Virus record (IMG/VR): IMGVR_UViG_3300031215_000021
Location: 1 to 50,501 of that record
Direction: 5' to 3' (one strand)
DNA: 50,501 nt
Source of the DNA: a virus
The translations under genes were made by a program, and so were the position numbers. The notes below the pieces were generated by a model that ran no database searches, was not told the DNA's origin, and saw nothing but the letters and a program-made list of their open reading frames with translations. Below are positions 41,407 through 49,966 of the stretch, in pieces (position 1 is the first letter of the stretch; every line of letters begins with the position of its first letter).

Positions 41407-42076
41407 CGGTCAGGCTCACTTGAAGAATAACAACACCACGTTCGGCGTTGTGGACAACGACACTAACGAACTCACCGGCCCGTGTCATGATACCCACATC
41501 CTTGGCCTTGGCCGTGAAAACAATGTGGTTGGTCATCTCTGGGTTGTAGTACACCGGCGTACCATCCGCCAGCTTACCTACATGAAGGTGCTCGTCCATC
41601 CAACTAACCAGCGTAGCATCATCTATGGCGCTCAGGTCTTCCACCTCGACTGGTAGTTTCAAGAGGTCCGCTATCACTAGTGAGGCGAAGCCTATAAGAC
41701 CGACGAAGCCATGCTGGTTGTTTAGGCCGTAGCTCTCAAAGTAGGATGCCACAGCCTCTGCCATATCCTGAGGCGGAACCCCTATCGTAGAGATACCCCC
41801 CCAAGAGCGGAGTTGACCTTGTGTGAAGAGGTAGTCTACGAGCTTTGCGTGGTAAGTATCTTCGGCGTCCAGATCAAGCTCAAAGAAACCTGTCCGGGTA
41901 GGGCGGTTTTCCTTGATGGCTACAAAGTGGAAGTCGCCCGATAGCAAGGTGATGCACGCCTCTTCAAACTCTACCGGAATAGGGTAGTGCAGCATCATAG
42001 GTGTCTTCTTGCCCCCCTTTGGACTAACCCCCCTCCGCTCCCGCTCCACATAGAACATTTTAGTCAGTGACGACAT
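41339..42076 (-). CDS. Unknown protein upstream of the primase
   Basis: A 245-aa protein starting at a TGATG overlap. It contains FVAIKENRPTRTGFFELDLD, ASYFESYGLNNQHGFVGLIG and, near the end, HIVFTAKAKDVGIMTRAGEF, a beta-rich region, then an acidic tail. Position before a primase lacking a zinc domain suggests a replication partner, but no motif proves it. Unknown family. Confidence 0.6.
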   Translation of the reverse strand: MSSLTKMFYVERERRGVSPKGGKKTPMMLHYPIPVEFEEACITLLSGDFHFVAIKENRPTRTGFFELDLDAEDTYHAKLVDYLFTQGQLRSWGGISTIGVPPQDMAEAVASYFESYGLNNQHGFVGLIGFASLVIADLLKLPVEVEDLSAIDDATLVSWMDEHLHVGKLADGTPVYYNPEMTNHIVFTAKAKDVGIMTRAGEFVSVVVHNAERGVVILQVSLTDELSKHDIKDDAEEPTGPPEGA

Positions 42077-42486
42077 CAGTCTCCCATAACCCAGAGCTTG
42101 AACTTCTGCCACCACGCAAGATCAGGGGCGACAGTATCTTCGAGCGCCCATTCCAACATAGCGATATCCCGGTAGTCCTCATAAAGGACATCAGGATCTT
42201 CCAGTAGTGCCTTGAACTCAGCTTTCAGGTCTTCTTTGTTGAAGTCTGTCTGGAAGAATGGGCATGTCTTGGCGTTTTCGACCGTATCACAAATGTTGCC
42301 CGGCCAGTTCTCGGGGTCGTCAGCACCTAGCATACATAGCTGTAACGTCTCCCCACCCTTATAGGTGTGAAGCTCGTTGTGTATGCAGTTGCCCGGTCGG
42401 ACCTCTAAGTGGTCTTCTAGGTAACGGGACAAGTACCGAAAGCGCGTGTCTCTCAGTCGTTTTCGTATTGCCGATTCATCTCGCAT
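42076..42486 (-). CDS. Small four-cysteine protein, unknown
   Basis: A 136-aa protein. Four cysteines at about 34, 51, 66 and 74 (NCIHNEL, LCMLG, ICDTV, TCPFFQ) could bind zinc or an iron-sulphur cluster. The C-terminal half is acidic and helical. It shares the operon with primase and SbcC C-half. Ribosome binding site is weak. No family recognised. Confidence 0.6.
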   Translation of the reverse strand: MRDESAIRKRLRDTRFRYLSRYLEDHLEVRPGNCIHNELHTYKGGETLQLCMLGADDPENWPGNICDTVENAKTCPFFQTDFNKEDLKAEFKALLEDPDVLYEDYRDIAMLEWALEDTVAPDLAWWQKFKLWVMGD

Positions 42487-42493
42487 AGTGTCA

Positions 42494-43153
42494 TCACAGT
42501 TTTTTGAGTTGGAGGCGGTCGTTAGAGTCGGCGGTACCCCGGTAAGCGTTATCGCTCATATCCAAGAAGTCTGAATTGTGTGTGACCAGAAGGATATTGA
42601 CATCCAGTTCATCACAGAGCTTACGGAGAAAATCACCGCATGTCTCCACGTATTCCGTAGAGAGCGATGCCAGCGACTCGTCGAGTAGCAAGTAGCGACT
42701 CAAATCCGACTTCAGCACCACTAGGATGCGCAGTAGTAGTGACACCACCGCACTCACCCCTCCCCCAAAGGAATCCAGTGGATTCCCCCTACGCCCGTTC
42801 TGTTCAATAATGAAGTTGGCGTACACCTTACCACGTTTCTGCTCAACTTCAATATCAAAACTCACATTTTGGTCATGATAGATGGATTGCAACCCTTCGG
42901 AGACAATCTCGCTGAAAGACTCGGCGAACTCGTAGACGTACTTATTTAGGAGGTGCTTGAAAAGCTCTTGGACCTTCTCCAAGAGGAGGTCTTCCCCGTT
43001 TAGGCGGGTGACCTCTTCCTGAAGAAAGACCTCTTGGTCCTTAAGGGATGAATAAGTAGAACGGACCTTTTGGGACCGTACCATCATTGCCTCATACCGC
43101 TGCTCAAAAGGCAGCGTGGTGTTCTCATGCTCTTTGATAGTCTCAGTCTCCAT
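42494..43153 (-). CDS. SbcC/Rad50 ATPase, C-terminal half
   Basis: A 219-aa protein. A short coiled coil (SSLKDQEVFLQEEVTRLNGE) leads to the C-terminal ATPase lobe: ABC signature DSFGGGVSAVVSLLLR (about 127-142), Walker B YLLLDE (about 154-159) with a D-loop-like SLASLS, and the H-loop LLVTHN (about 189-194). No Walker A and no zinc-hook cysteines are present. These lie in the partner gene at 46730-47890. The start at 43153 makes a TGATG overlap with the clamp gene. An ATG at 43183 is an alternative. T4 gp46 and SbcC carry both lobes in one chain. Confidence 0.8.
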   Translation of the reverse strand: METETIKEHENTTLPFEQRYEAMMVRSQKVRSTYSSLKDQEVFLQEEVTRLNGEDLLLEKVQELFKHLLNKYVYEFAESFSEIVSEGLQSIYHDQNVSFDIEVEQKRGKVYANFIIEQNGRRGNPLDSFGGGVSAVVSLLLRILVVLKSDLSRYLLLDESLASLSTEYVETCGDFLRKLCDELDVNILLVTHNSDFLDMSDNAYRGTADSNDRLQLKKL

Positions 43154-44343
43154 CACAGGTCCATACGAAGCGTGACCAGACATGTACGGGTGTCACCGTC
43201 TTCGGTTTGCCCGAAGAATTTGACGTACTTGACCTTAGCCTCAGGGCCAGCACTTACCGCCAGCGTTACTGACTCACCGTCAAACAGTGAGACAGGATTA
43301 GTAAGGTACACCCGGTTAACCCGAAAGGCAACCTTCTCGCCAGTGGTCTTAGTTCGTGTGAAGGGGATCTCTACGACGCTCTCGTGGCGTTCAAGGGCAT
43401 CTTTCATACTAAGCGTAAGGATACCTTCGCCCCCTTCGGGGCCTTCAGCACGGACCGTCAAAACCACATCATCGGGGTCGGCGGTGGCAGACAGGGCATT
43501 GACCGCGTTCTGGAGCCGGTCCTTATTTACCTGCCAGATCTCTGGCTCGGAAAGGTCTTGGGGGATTCCGCCGATCTTCGGCAGGGTGAGGTTAGTCTGT
43601 GGGTACCCAAACAATGAACCATCATCAGACTCGACGACGTAAAGGCCCGACTTGGAGACACGAGCCGAAAGTGCACAGGTCTGCTCAATGAACTTAACCA
43701 GTTTGCCTAGTTCATCTTTCGTGATCTTAAAGCCACCCTCGCCTTCTGCGTAGAAATCCAGAGGGTTATCCTCACCTTCCGGGGCACCTACCTTGAAAGT
43801 TGCCAGCGAACGGGAATCGGTGGCTATCATATCATAGCCACGAAGCTCAGTGACTTGAAAGTTGTTTGCCGTTGCGTTGTTCGTCGTGGCATCCCCAATG
43901 AAAGGAGACACAAACTTCAACGCCTCCGTCAACTTTTTGGGATGCATCTCAAACAACACCTCAGGGCCTTCCAAGCGGTCGGAGAAGTCTGGGAACTGAG
44001 CGGAGTCTAGAGATGCGAAATGGCCCGTCGCCTTACCACACTCCATTGTCACTGTTGCCCCTTCCACTTCAACGTCAACCGTGTCTTCAAACACAGACTT
44101 GACCCACTGTGATAATCGGCCAGCTTCCACGGTAAAGGAACCAGAGCCATGTGTAGTACCTTCAACAGGGCTGGCAGGTACTTTCACCATGATGCGCCTA
44201 TCGGTGGCCCACAGGACTAGTGACCCGTCCGTATCCATCTCGAATAGAATAGAAGATGTGATCACCCCGCTATCTTTCGTAACGGCGAGGCTTGCTACCT
44301 TCAAGGCGGACTGGAGGTTGGTCTTCTCGATACTGAATCTCAT
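43153..44343 (-). CDS. dnaN: DNA polymerase III beta subunit (sliding clamp)
   Basis: A 396-aa protein with the beta-clamp layout. MRFSIEKTNLQSALKVASLA starts domain I, LVLWATDRRIMVKVPA is its diagnostic strand, and MIATDSRSLATFKVGAPEGE is the equivalent in domain II. It ends in CLVTLRMDL, like the MPMRL end of bacterial clamps. Three-domain length is about 30 residues longer than E. coli DnaN. It rings DNA and tethers polymerase and other factors. Coupled by TGATG to the SbcC C-half, RBS AGGAG. Confidence 0.88.
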   Translation of the reverse strand: MRFSIEKTNLQSALKVASLAVTKDSGVITSSILFEMDTDGSLVLWATDRRIMVKVPASPVEGTTHGSGSFTVEAGRLSQWVKSVFEDTVDVEVEGATVTMECGKATGHFASLDSAQFPDFSDRLEGPEVLFEMHPKKLTEALKFVSPFIGDATTNNATANNFQVTELRGYDMIATDSRSLATFKVGAPEGEDNPLDFYAEGEGGFKITKDELGKLVKFIEQTCALSARVSKSGLYVVESDDGSLFGYPQTNLTLPKIGGIPQDLSEPEIWQVNKDRLQNAVNALSATADPDDVVLTVRAEGPEGGEGILTLSMKDALERHESVVEIPFTRTKTTGEKVAFRVNRVYLTNPVSLFDGESVTLAVSAGPEAKVKYVKFFGQTEDGDTRTCLVTLRMDL

Positions 44344-44351
44344 AAGGACTC

Positions 44352-44612
44352 CTATTGGTCATACTTGGTTAGTTTCTCTTCCACTTCGGACAGGGCCGCT
44401 TCCGCCAAGGCTAGCTTGGCGTTGAGTTCCTTCTTTTTGTCCGGCAGAAGGCTTGGGATTTCTTTGAGCTTATAGCCTTTCTCGGCTGCCTCCTCTTTAA
44501 GAGAGCGGAGTTCTTCCTGTGCACTCTTAAGGCGGGCAACCTTCTCGGCTTTCTGAGCCATCAGGCTTTCCCGTTTCGTTTTGATGTTTTTGATTTGCTC
44601 GTCAATGGTCAT
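44352..44612 (-). CDS. Small coiled-coil protein, unknown
   Basis: An 86-aa protein from ATG 44612 behind AGAGGA. It is one long charged helix with a break (MTIDEQIKNIKTKRESLMAQ, then LPDKKKELNAKLALAEAALS), a helical hairpin. Upstream extension in this frame overlaps the preceding gene and is not needed. Lies just ahead of the clamp gene. Unknown function. Confidence 0.65.
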   Translation of the reverse strand: MTIDEQIKNIKTKRESLMAQKAEKVARLKSAQEELRSLKEEAAEKGYKLKEIPSLLPDKKKELNAKLALAEAALSEVEEKLTKYDQ

Positions 44613-44617
44613 GATGC

Positions 44618-44845
44618 TTATCCTCTGTTGTGTTTGTGGTCCTGTAGGGCGTTGCGATAATGGTCGGCCATGTACCCAAATTCTACGAGAGTCGAAATAA
44701 CCTCCCACCGGTCGACACTGGTAGGTATCTGTGCTCCCGTATCCATCAACAGCGTAGCAGTACCATCATCTTCGGTACGCAGGCCGATGATAGATTCGGC
44801 GCACACATCGATTCTTCCAATAGTCAAGTTGAGTAGACGCTTCAT
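44618..44845 (-). CDS. Small protein, unknown
   Basis: A 75-aa protein starting in an ATGA overlap with the nuclease gene. It has three predicted strands (LLNLTIGRIDVCAESI, TATLLMDTGAQIP) and a helix with histidines (FGYMADHYRNALQDHKHNRG). No family recognised. Confidence 0.6.
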   Translation of the reverse strand: MKRLLNLTIGRIDVCAESIIGLRTEDDGTATLLMDTGAQIPTSVDRWEVISTLVEFGYMADHYRNALQDHKHNRG

Positions 44846-45762
44846 TTGGTATCCTCTAGCTTCCCGCCGAAACCTATCATAACAGACCCTTCGCTACTTT
44901 TCGAGAGGGGAGGGAGCGTTTCCTCTCCCCGTTCGGCTCTGTTCCATCTTTTCTTTTCTCTTGCTGCCATGATCTGTTGCTGTCTTTCTGTGCAAACAGT
45001 TTCGTAAGGGCACCACTTGCATGTAGAGGGCGACGGGGTTGCGCCAAAGCGTTTCTTCTGGATGTTCGTGAAGGCGGCGACAAGATTCTGTCGTATCTTC
45101 TCTTCTGACTCGGCATCGGGTACATGCCAATCGAATGCCTGTTCCTCGTCATCTGCAAACCGGTAGTAGAAATAGCCGACCTTATCTGGGCGGCGGTTGT
45201 GTACTAACCGGAACGCCAGAGAATAGAAGTCCACCTGCTCCTCGTCAACATACTTCTCACGGTGCTTGGAGGCTTTCCCGTCAATGAGCAACACTTCGTT
45301 GGTTGACTGTCGGATAAGAAAATCGACGATACCGTAGAGGTAGTAGCTAGACTGGAGTTGCGCACGGAGAATAATCTCACTGCGAGCGTACGGGCCAAGC
45401 AGCTTCTCACGTTTGATACCTGTGAGAACCTTCGGGATGATTTCCTCAATCTGAGCCAGCATTTCCATTGGCTCTAGCTTGCACGTAATGTCATTGAAAT
45501 CTACGTGATTCTCATCGAGGTACTGGTAGAAGTATTTAGGGGCAAGTTCGAGAAGTGCGTCAGATACCTTACCTCTCAGCCGCCATAGCTCTTGATTGTA
45601 GAAGTCCTCGTAAACACGCTGGACGGTCCAGCCTATAACAGCGAAGTGCTTGGACTCCGGCGTAGGAGGGTCTTTACGTTCAACTCTCGAAAGCCTGTAC
45701 CTCTTAGGGCAATCCCTATAGGTTTTGTAGCCAGAGTACGATAACCAATATTCCTTTCCCAT
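44842..45762 (-). CDS. PD-(D/E)XK nuclease, RecB/Cas4-like
   Basis: A 306-aa protein. The nuclease core reads LYGIVDFLIR (Asp147) and LLIDGKAS (Asp161, Lys163), the PD-(D/E)XK pair, with QVDFYSLAFRL as the following Q-x-x-x-Y helix. Cys18 (YRDCPKRY) and the C-terminal CKWCPYETVC (Cys248, 251, 257) form the four-cysteine set that holds an iron-sulphur cluster in Cas4, AddB and Dna2 nucleases. It probably resects DNA ends together with the adjoining SbcD and RecA. Confidence 0.82.
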   Translation of the reverse strand: MGKEYWLSYSGYKTYRDCPKRYRLSRVERKDPPTPESKHFAVIGWTVQRVYEDFYNQELWRLRGKVSDALLELAPKYFYQYLDENHVDFNDITCKLEPMEMLAQIEEIIPKVLTGIKREKLLGPYARSEIILRAQLQSSYYLYGIVDFLIRQSTNEVLLIDGKASKHREKYVDEEQVDFYSLAFRLVHNRRPDKVGYFYYRFADDEEQAFDWHVPDAESEEKIRQNLVAAFTNIQKKRFGATPSPSTCKWCPYETVCTERQQQIMAAREKKRWNRAERGEETLPPLSKSSEGSVMIGFGGKLEDTK

Positions 45763-45767
45763 ATATG

Positions 45768-46733
45768 CTACCCTACGGCTTCTTCGAGGTATTTCAGCGC
45801 GCGGCTTCGTACGTCGTGGTCGAAATCTTCCAAGCCTTGAATGGCTTTTGTCATGTCATCTTCTTCATTGACGGTAGCAGACCGCTGTAGCGTTTCGATG
45901 AAGTGGTCAATATCTTTCCGCTCCGCCTTAATCCGCTCGTGATTTTCTAGGTCGAAAACTTCGGATGCAGGCTTGACCTTGATAGGGATAGGCTCTGTAG
46001 TGATAACAGCCTTCCCATCAATCTTCTCCACCTTGATGTATCCGATACGAGGTATGCGCTCCAGATTGTCGTGAGTCAGCGCCCCTCGGGTAAGAGATCC
46101 AAGGTTCATAAAGGGCTTCCCTAAGACCTCTTGGATGCCTTGGTCAATGTGCCAGTGGCCGAAGATGAAGAGGTCGGGGGTACACTCCGCAAGGTCCGTA
46201 TAGGCTAGCGCGCGTTCCCTTCCAAAGAAGTCTCCCCCTTTAGGAGAGGCAAAGGTGTGGGCCGCTACAATAAGCACGTCCTCATCACCTCTCTCGATGT
46301 CAAAATCAAACTCGTCGAACTCTGTTTTGTACGGCAGACCTACGACCCGCACAACAAGTCCCTCGTCATCTTCAAAGCGAATATCGTCCATACGCTTGAA
46401 AACGCCTGTAGAGAACAACACGCCTAGAGGCTGCTTTTCAACGTAATCCACGTTGGCGTAAGGAAAGTCGTGGTTGCCGGGGTTCTCGTAAGTAGGGCAA
46501 GGGTAGGCAGCATGAACCTCCGCCACCCTACGCACGAGTAGGTGGCTGTTACGAGACGCAGCCTTGTTATGGAAGAAGTCGCCGTTGTCTAGGACGGCGT
46601 TGACCTTCCTTTCACGGGCGAGATCCCCTATCTGTTCCAGCTTCTCAAGTACGGACTCCATATAGTCGTCACGCCTTGATTCAGGTGGTTTGTCATTGAT
46701 GTGTACATCCGTCCGTACGAGAAACGAAATCAT
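45768..46733 (-). CDS. SbcD/Mre11-type nuclease
   Basis: A 321-aa calcineurin-like phosphoesterase. The metal-binding motifs are in order: TDVHIN (Asp9, His11), NGDFFHN (about 50-56), PGNHDFPY (about 85-92), AAHTF (His159) and FGHWHIDQG (about 191-199). This is the Mre11/SbcD/T4 gp47 pattern, the nuclease partner of Rad50/SbcC. I chose ATG 46733, which has AGGAGG upstream and an ATGA overlap with the SbcC N-half. A start nine codons earlier fits worse. Confidence 0.88.
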   Translation of the reverse strand: MISFLVRTDVHINDKPPESRRDDYMESVLEKLEQIGDLARERKVNAVLDNGDFFHNKAASRNSHLLVRRVAEVHAAYPCPTYENPGNHDFPYANVDYVEKQPLGVLFSTGVFKRMDDIRFEDDEGLVVRVVGLPYKTEFDEFDFDIERGDEDVLIVAAHTFASPKGGDFFGRERALAYTDLAECTPDLFIFGHWHIDQGIQEVLGKPFMNLGSLTRGALTHDNLERIPRIGYIKVEKIDGKAVITTEPIPIKVKPASEVFDLENHERIKAERKDIDHFIETLQRSATVNEEDDMTKAIQGLEDFDHDVRSRALKYLEEAVG

Positions 46734-47890
46734 ACAACCTCCTGTTCGCAGGTAGGACACTGACCGGCGTCGTGTAGGATGTCGTGCACCTCTGTCTGGG
46801 AAGCCTCTATCTGAGCATCTAACTCTAGGATAGCCTTCTTCAATGCGGGAATCTGACCTACTGCCGCTTCCAGCTTGGAAGCCATTGCTTCCAGCATTGC
46901 TAGCTCGGTCGCCAGTGCGTCCAAGTCTATCACCGGTACTTCCAAGTCTTCCAGACCATCGCCAGCGTCTAAAACAGCCTTCAGTCGCTTAGAGCGGGTC
47001 TCAAATGAGTCTAGCTCGTGTATCTGAGAAAGAAGCCCCTCATCATCCCATACCGGGATGGTAATGTCGTCAATACCCTCATACTGCGTCAAGGTCTTCT
47101 CAGTCCTCAGCCTTCTTGCCTCCAACTGAGACAAGGTATCAATTTCTTTCTGAATGGAGTCGCCCTCCCATTCCGGGATAGACACGGAGTCCACGCCAGT
47201 AAGAGTATCAATCCGACCTACAAAAGTCGCACGCTTTCCCTCTAACCACTCAAGATCACTTATCATTGCCCTGATTTGGCCGACCTCAGCGTAGTAGGCT
47301 TTCACTTCATCTACCTGTTTCATATCGTCTTTGTAGTCATCATAGTGCGTAAGCTCATCTTGGGTAGCCGCCAAGTCTGTCTTGCGGACCTTACGGGTGC
47401 TACGAACCTCACGACGATCTTTGTCGCAGTTCCTTAACGCCGTCTGTAAGTCGGTAAGACGACCGACGTCGGAGATTGCCTCTGCCGCCACAGAGCCGGA
47501 GGCATTGAGAAGAAAGAGGGGGTGGAATTGGTCAGCTATCTGAACGCTGATAGACTCTCTCCCTGCCTCAATCTCCCCAAAGCCCGACTCGGCTATGTGC
47601 GGGGGTGCTCCCCGACCTACCTTCTCCAAGGCTTCACCATTGATAGTGTAGTCATTGAAGTCGCCACCCTTCTTCCATAGAAGGTCTAGCTTATCGGTCT
47701 GGAGGTGTACCTCGGTGTGGTCTTTGCCCTCAGTTACGAAATCTTCGCCCTCACGGTTCGTGAGGGCACCTTGGATTGCTCGGATTACGGCTGACTTACC
47801 GATATTGGACTTACCTACCAACACCGTCAACCCATCAATCTTCACCTCGCAATCTTCAATCGATTGGAAATTTTTGATGGATACTTTCAC
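46730..47890 (-). CDS. SbcC/Rad50 ATPase, N-terminal half ending at the zinc hook
   Basis: A 386-aa protein with a GTG start overlapping the recA stop (GTGA) behind GGGGAG. MKVSIKNFQSIEDCEVKIDG with LVGKSNIGKSAVIRA (Walker A, about 26-33) is the N-terminal SbcC/Rad50 lobe. A Q-loop region and a coiled coil (about 150-370) follow, and the chain stops five residues after CPTC (Cys378, Cys381), the zinc-hook motif. The second lobe is missing and is found at 42494-43153. The two would assemble into a complete ATPase. Confidence 0.82.
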   Translation of the reverse strand: MKVSIKNFQSIEDCEVKIDGLTVLVGKSNIGKSAVIRAIQGALTNREGEDFVTEGKDHTEVHLQTDKLDLLWKKGGDFNDYTINGEALEKVGRGAPPHIAESGFGEIEAGRESISVQIADQFHPLFLLNASGSVAAEAISDVGRLTDLQTALRNCDKDRREVRSTRKVRKTDLAATQDELTHYDDYKDDMKQVDEVKAYYAEVGQIRAMISDLEWLEGKRATFVGRIDTLTGVDSVSIPEWEGDSIQKEIDTLSQLEARRLRTEKTLTQYEGIDDITIPVWDDEGLLSQIHELDSFETRSKRLKAVLDAGDGLEDLEVPVIDLDALATELAMLEAMASKLEAAVGQIPALKKAILELDAQIEASQTEVHDILHDAGQCPTCEQEVV

Positions 47891-49206
47891 GCGTCCAACT
47901 CCCCTTCAAGGCTCTCTTCAAGGAAGAGTGCTGTGGCGGGGTTATCACTGAGGTGTTCAATCGCCGCCTCTTTGCCTCGCACACTGTGCTCTTCACCCTC
48001 CTCATCAGTGAACTTATACCACGGACCTGCTTGGTCGATAAGCCCCTCTTCTACGGCCCTTTCCACCAAAGATACGATGGCGGGGTCTTCGAACGACTCG
48101 GAGCCTACACCCTCAGTGCTTGGCGCTGCTCCCGGCCCTCCAATACTGGAGAATGACGACACCTGTTGCACAAGATGGGCGAACTGTGACTGGTTCTCAA
48201 AGAGAAAGTCCCGCACGGCTTCTTTGCCCTGCAAGCTCTGCTCAACACCCGTCGAGTCAACGAACTTATACCACGCCCCGCTCCGATTGAGGATCTTCCG
48301 GTTCTCTGCAATGTCCATGATGCTACGCACATTGTCGATACCCTCACCGTACCGGAGGACGAAATCGGTGGAGTGACCTTGGTGCATGGAGCACTTATTC
48401 TTCACGTTCTGTGCTCGAACGATGTTGCAGATTGGCTGCTTCTCGCTATTCCCTGTCAGGTTGTTTTCGACCTTGGTATACTCCGTCCGTGTACGCTTTA
48501 GCTTTAGCCGGAGAGATGCGTAATACTTCAAAGCGCGACCCCCACTGGTGCCCTCATCAGGGCCGGTGTCATACTTGCTGGTCTTGATGCGTGACCGCAT
48601 CTGATTGAGGTATATCAGAGCCGTACCAGACTTACGCAGGTCGTGTACAAGGTTGGGCAAAAACATTGACTGTAACCTCGCAAGAAGACCAATCTGGCCT
48701 TGCTCGCTGGGGTCTTTTTCAAAGGTTGCCTGAGGTACCATCGCAGACACTGAGTCCACGATAATCAAATCGACCCCGGCGTTCACCATGATCTTGATGA
48801 TTTCGGCACCCTCTTCCCATGTAGTAGGAGAGTAGAGATCCCACTTATCCTCGTTAAAATCCACCCCAAGGGACTGTGCGTAAGCTGGAGCGATTGCGTT
48901 CTCAAAGTCCAAAAAGACTACAGAGCCACCATCTTGCTGGCACTTAATGGCCGTCTCAAGGGCTAGGGTGGTTTTACCACTACCCTCAGGACCGTAGATC
49001 TCAGTCATCCGGCCTCGGGGGATGCCGGGACACTGGCGTTGGCCGTTAGATAGCTTATTACCCCCAATTAGGTAGTCAATGACAAGTGAACCTGTCGAGA
49101 TAGCAGGGATAGCCTGCATGTTCTCGGGGTCCAGTTCCACTCTGTTCTTGAAATCCACTTTGGAGTTTTTCTTCAAGGCAGCGCGTGCCTTTGCTAGATT
49201 AGACAT
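47887..49206 (-). CDS. recA: RecA recombinase with duplicated C-terminal domain
   Basis: A 439-aa protein. The core has Walker A GPEGSGKTT (about 72-80), the VVFLDFENA catalytic strand (Glu102), Walker B LIIVDSVSA (about 147-155), YLNQMRSRI (L2-like) and GGRALKYYASLRLKLKR. A bacterial-type RecA C-terminal domain follows (RSGAWYKFVDSTG, LQGKEAVRDFLFEN). After a linker a second copy of it occurs (QAGPWYKFTDEEG, VRGKEAAIEHLSDN). E. coli RecA has one such domain and is about 85 residues shorter. It forms filaments on ssDNA for strand exchange. Confidence 0.9.
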   Translation of the reverse strand: MSNLAKARAALKKNSKVDFKNRVELDPENMQAIPAISTGSLVIDYLIGGNKLSNGQRQCPGIPRGRMTEIYGPEGSGKTTLALETAIKCQQDGGSVVFLDFENAIAPAYAQSLGVDFNEDKWDLYSPTTWEEGAEIIKIMVNAGVDLIIVDSVSAMVPQATFEKDPSEQGQIGLLARLQSMFLPNLVHDLRKSGTALIYLNQMRSRIKTSKYDTGPDEGTSGGRALKYYASLRLKLKRTRTEYTKVENNLTGNSEKQPICNIVRAQNVKNKCSMHQGHSTDFVLRYGEGIDNVRSIMDIAENRKILNRSGAWYKFVDSTGVEQSLQGKEAVRDFLFENQSQFAHLVQQVSSFSSIGGPGAAPSTEGVGSESFEDPAIVSLVERAVEEGLIDQAGPWYKFTDEEGEEHSVRGKEAAIEHLSDNPATALFLEESLEGELDA

Positions 49207-49242
49207 AGGTCATCCTTGTCTTCGTAATCGTTTAGAGAGAAT

Positions 49243-49902
49243 TTACTCGTACAGGTAGTCGAATTTTGGGTCACGTAAGAGGAAGAATTTATCGTCCTCC
49301 TGATACATATGGCCCACCTTGTCGATTTTACCTGTTTTGCGGCGTTTGATTGTACGGGCCCACGAAGAATGTTCCTTTTCAGTAAGGTCGGATTCTTTCA
49401 AGTCGCCGTCCAGAAGCTTTTTGAAGCGACCAGCTTGGTAAGCAAGTAAGTAAGCGTCTGCGACGTTGTTATTGAGTCGCCCCTTCCACTCCCCGTCCAG
49501 TAGTTGCTTCATAGCATCCTTCATATCGCTTTTGAACATTTTGCCTGAGTCCTCCAAAATGGAGCGGACATAGGCTTTGAGTTGCGAAGGAAGGAAATAC
49601 ACAAAAGGCAGGCGGTGATTCATCAACACCTCTGTCGTGTACATGTATAGGGCATACAGCCCTAGTGAATAACTGGCATTGAAGGGAGGGTGTTCAATAC
49701 CAACAAAGTCAATATCGTGCTCGCAGGTCTTCACCATCTCGTCTAGGGAGTCCGCCAAAAACCGGTACCTCGCAGGCATGAAGGTTTTGGCAGTCGTTTT
49801 CCACACACCATAATCAAGCACGTTGTCAATACCATCACGTTCGGTATCAATTAACGCCCAGCCATAGCCCGTCAGAGAAGGGTCCAATCCAAGCACAATC
49901 AT
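49243..49902 (-). CDS. RuvC-like Holliday junction resolvase
   Basis: A 219-aa protein. MIVLGLDPSLTGYGWALID begins the RNase H-like fold with the first catalytic Asp7. FVGIEHPPF supplies the second acidic residue. NNVADAYLLAYQAG near 145-158 gives the final Asp pair. These are the RuvC signature positions. The extra 60 C-terminal residues are basic. It lies directly upstream of recA and should cut recombination or packaging junctions. The downstream spacer at 49215-49228 contains a reversed near-match of the recurrent intergenic motif. Confidence 0.82.
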   Translation of the reverse strand: MIVLGLDPSLTGYGWALIDTERDGIDNVLDYGVWKTTAKTFMPARYRFLADSLDEMVKTCEHDIDFVGIEHPPFNASYSLGLYALYMYTTEVLMNHRLPFVYFLPSQLKAYVRSILEDSGKMFKSDMKDAMKQLLDGEWKGRLNNNVADAYLLAYQAGRFKKLLDGDLKESDLTEKEHSSWARTIKRRKTGKIDKVGHMYQEDDKFFLLRDPKFDYLYE

Positions 49903-49909
49903 AGGAATC

Positions 49910-49949
49910 CTGTTAAGAGAGAAGAGGGGGCCTCGAAAGGCCCCCTCTT
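49910..49949 (-). terminator. Strong rho-independent terminator
   Basis: The minus strand forms an 11-bp perfect stem AAGAGGGGGCC / GGCCCCCTCTT with loop TTTCGA, followed by a pyrimidine tract (CTCTCTT). It separates the gene at 49967 from ruvC-recA, so the latter operon needs its own promoter or read-through. Confidence 0.8.
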
Positions 49950-49966
49950 CGTGACCTACTCACGAC

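Noticed and set aside
49207-49242. Reverse copy of the recurrent intergenic element between ruvC and recA
   Set aside because: It is on the opposite strand to all genes and matches imperfectly. It may be chance, so it was only mentioned and not annotated.
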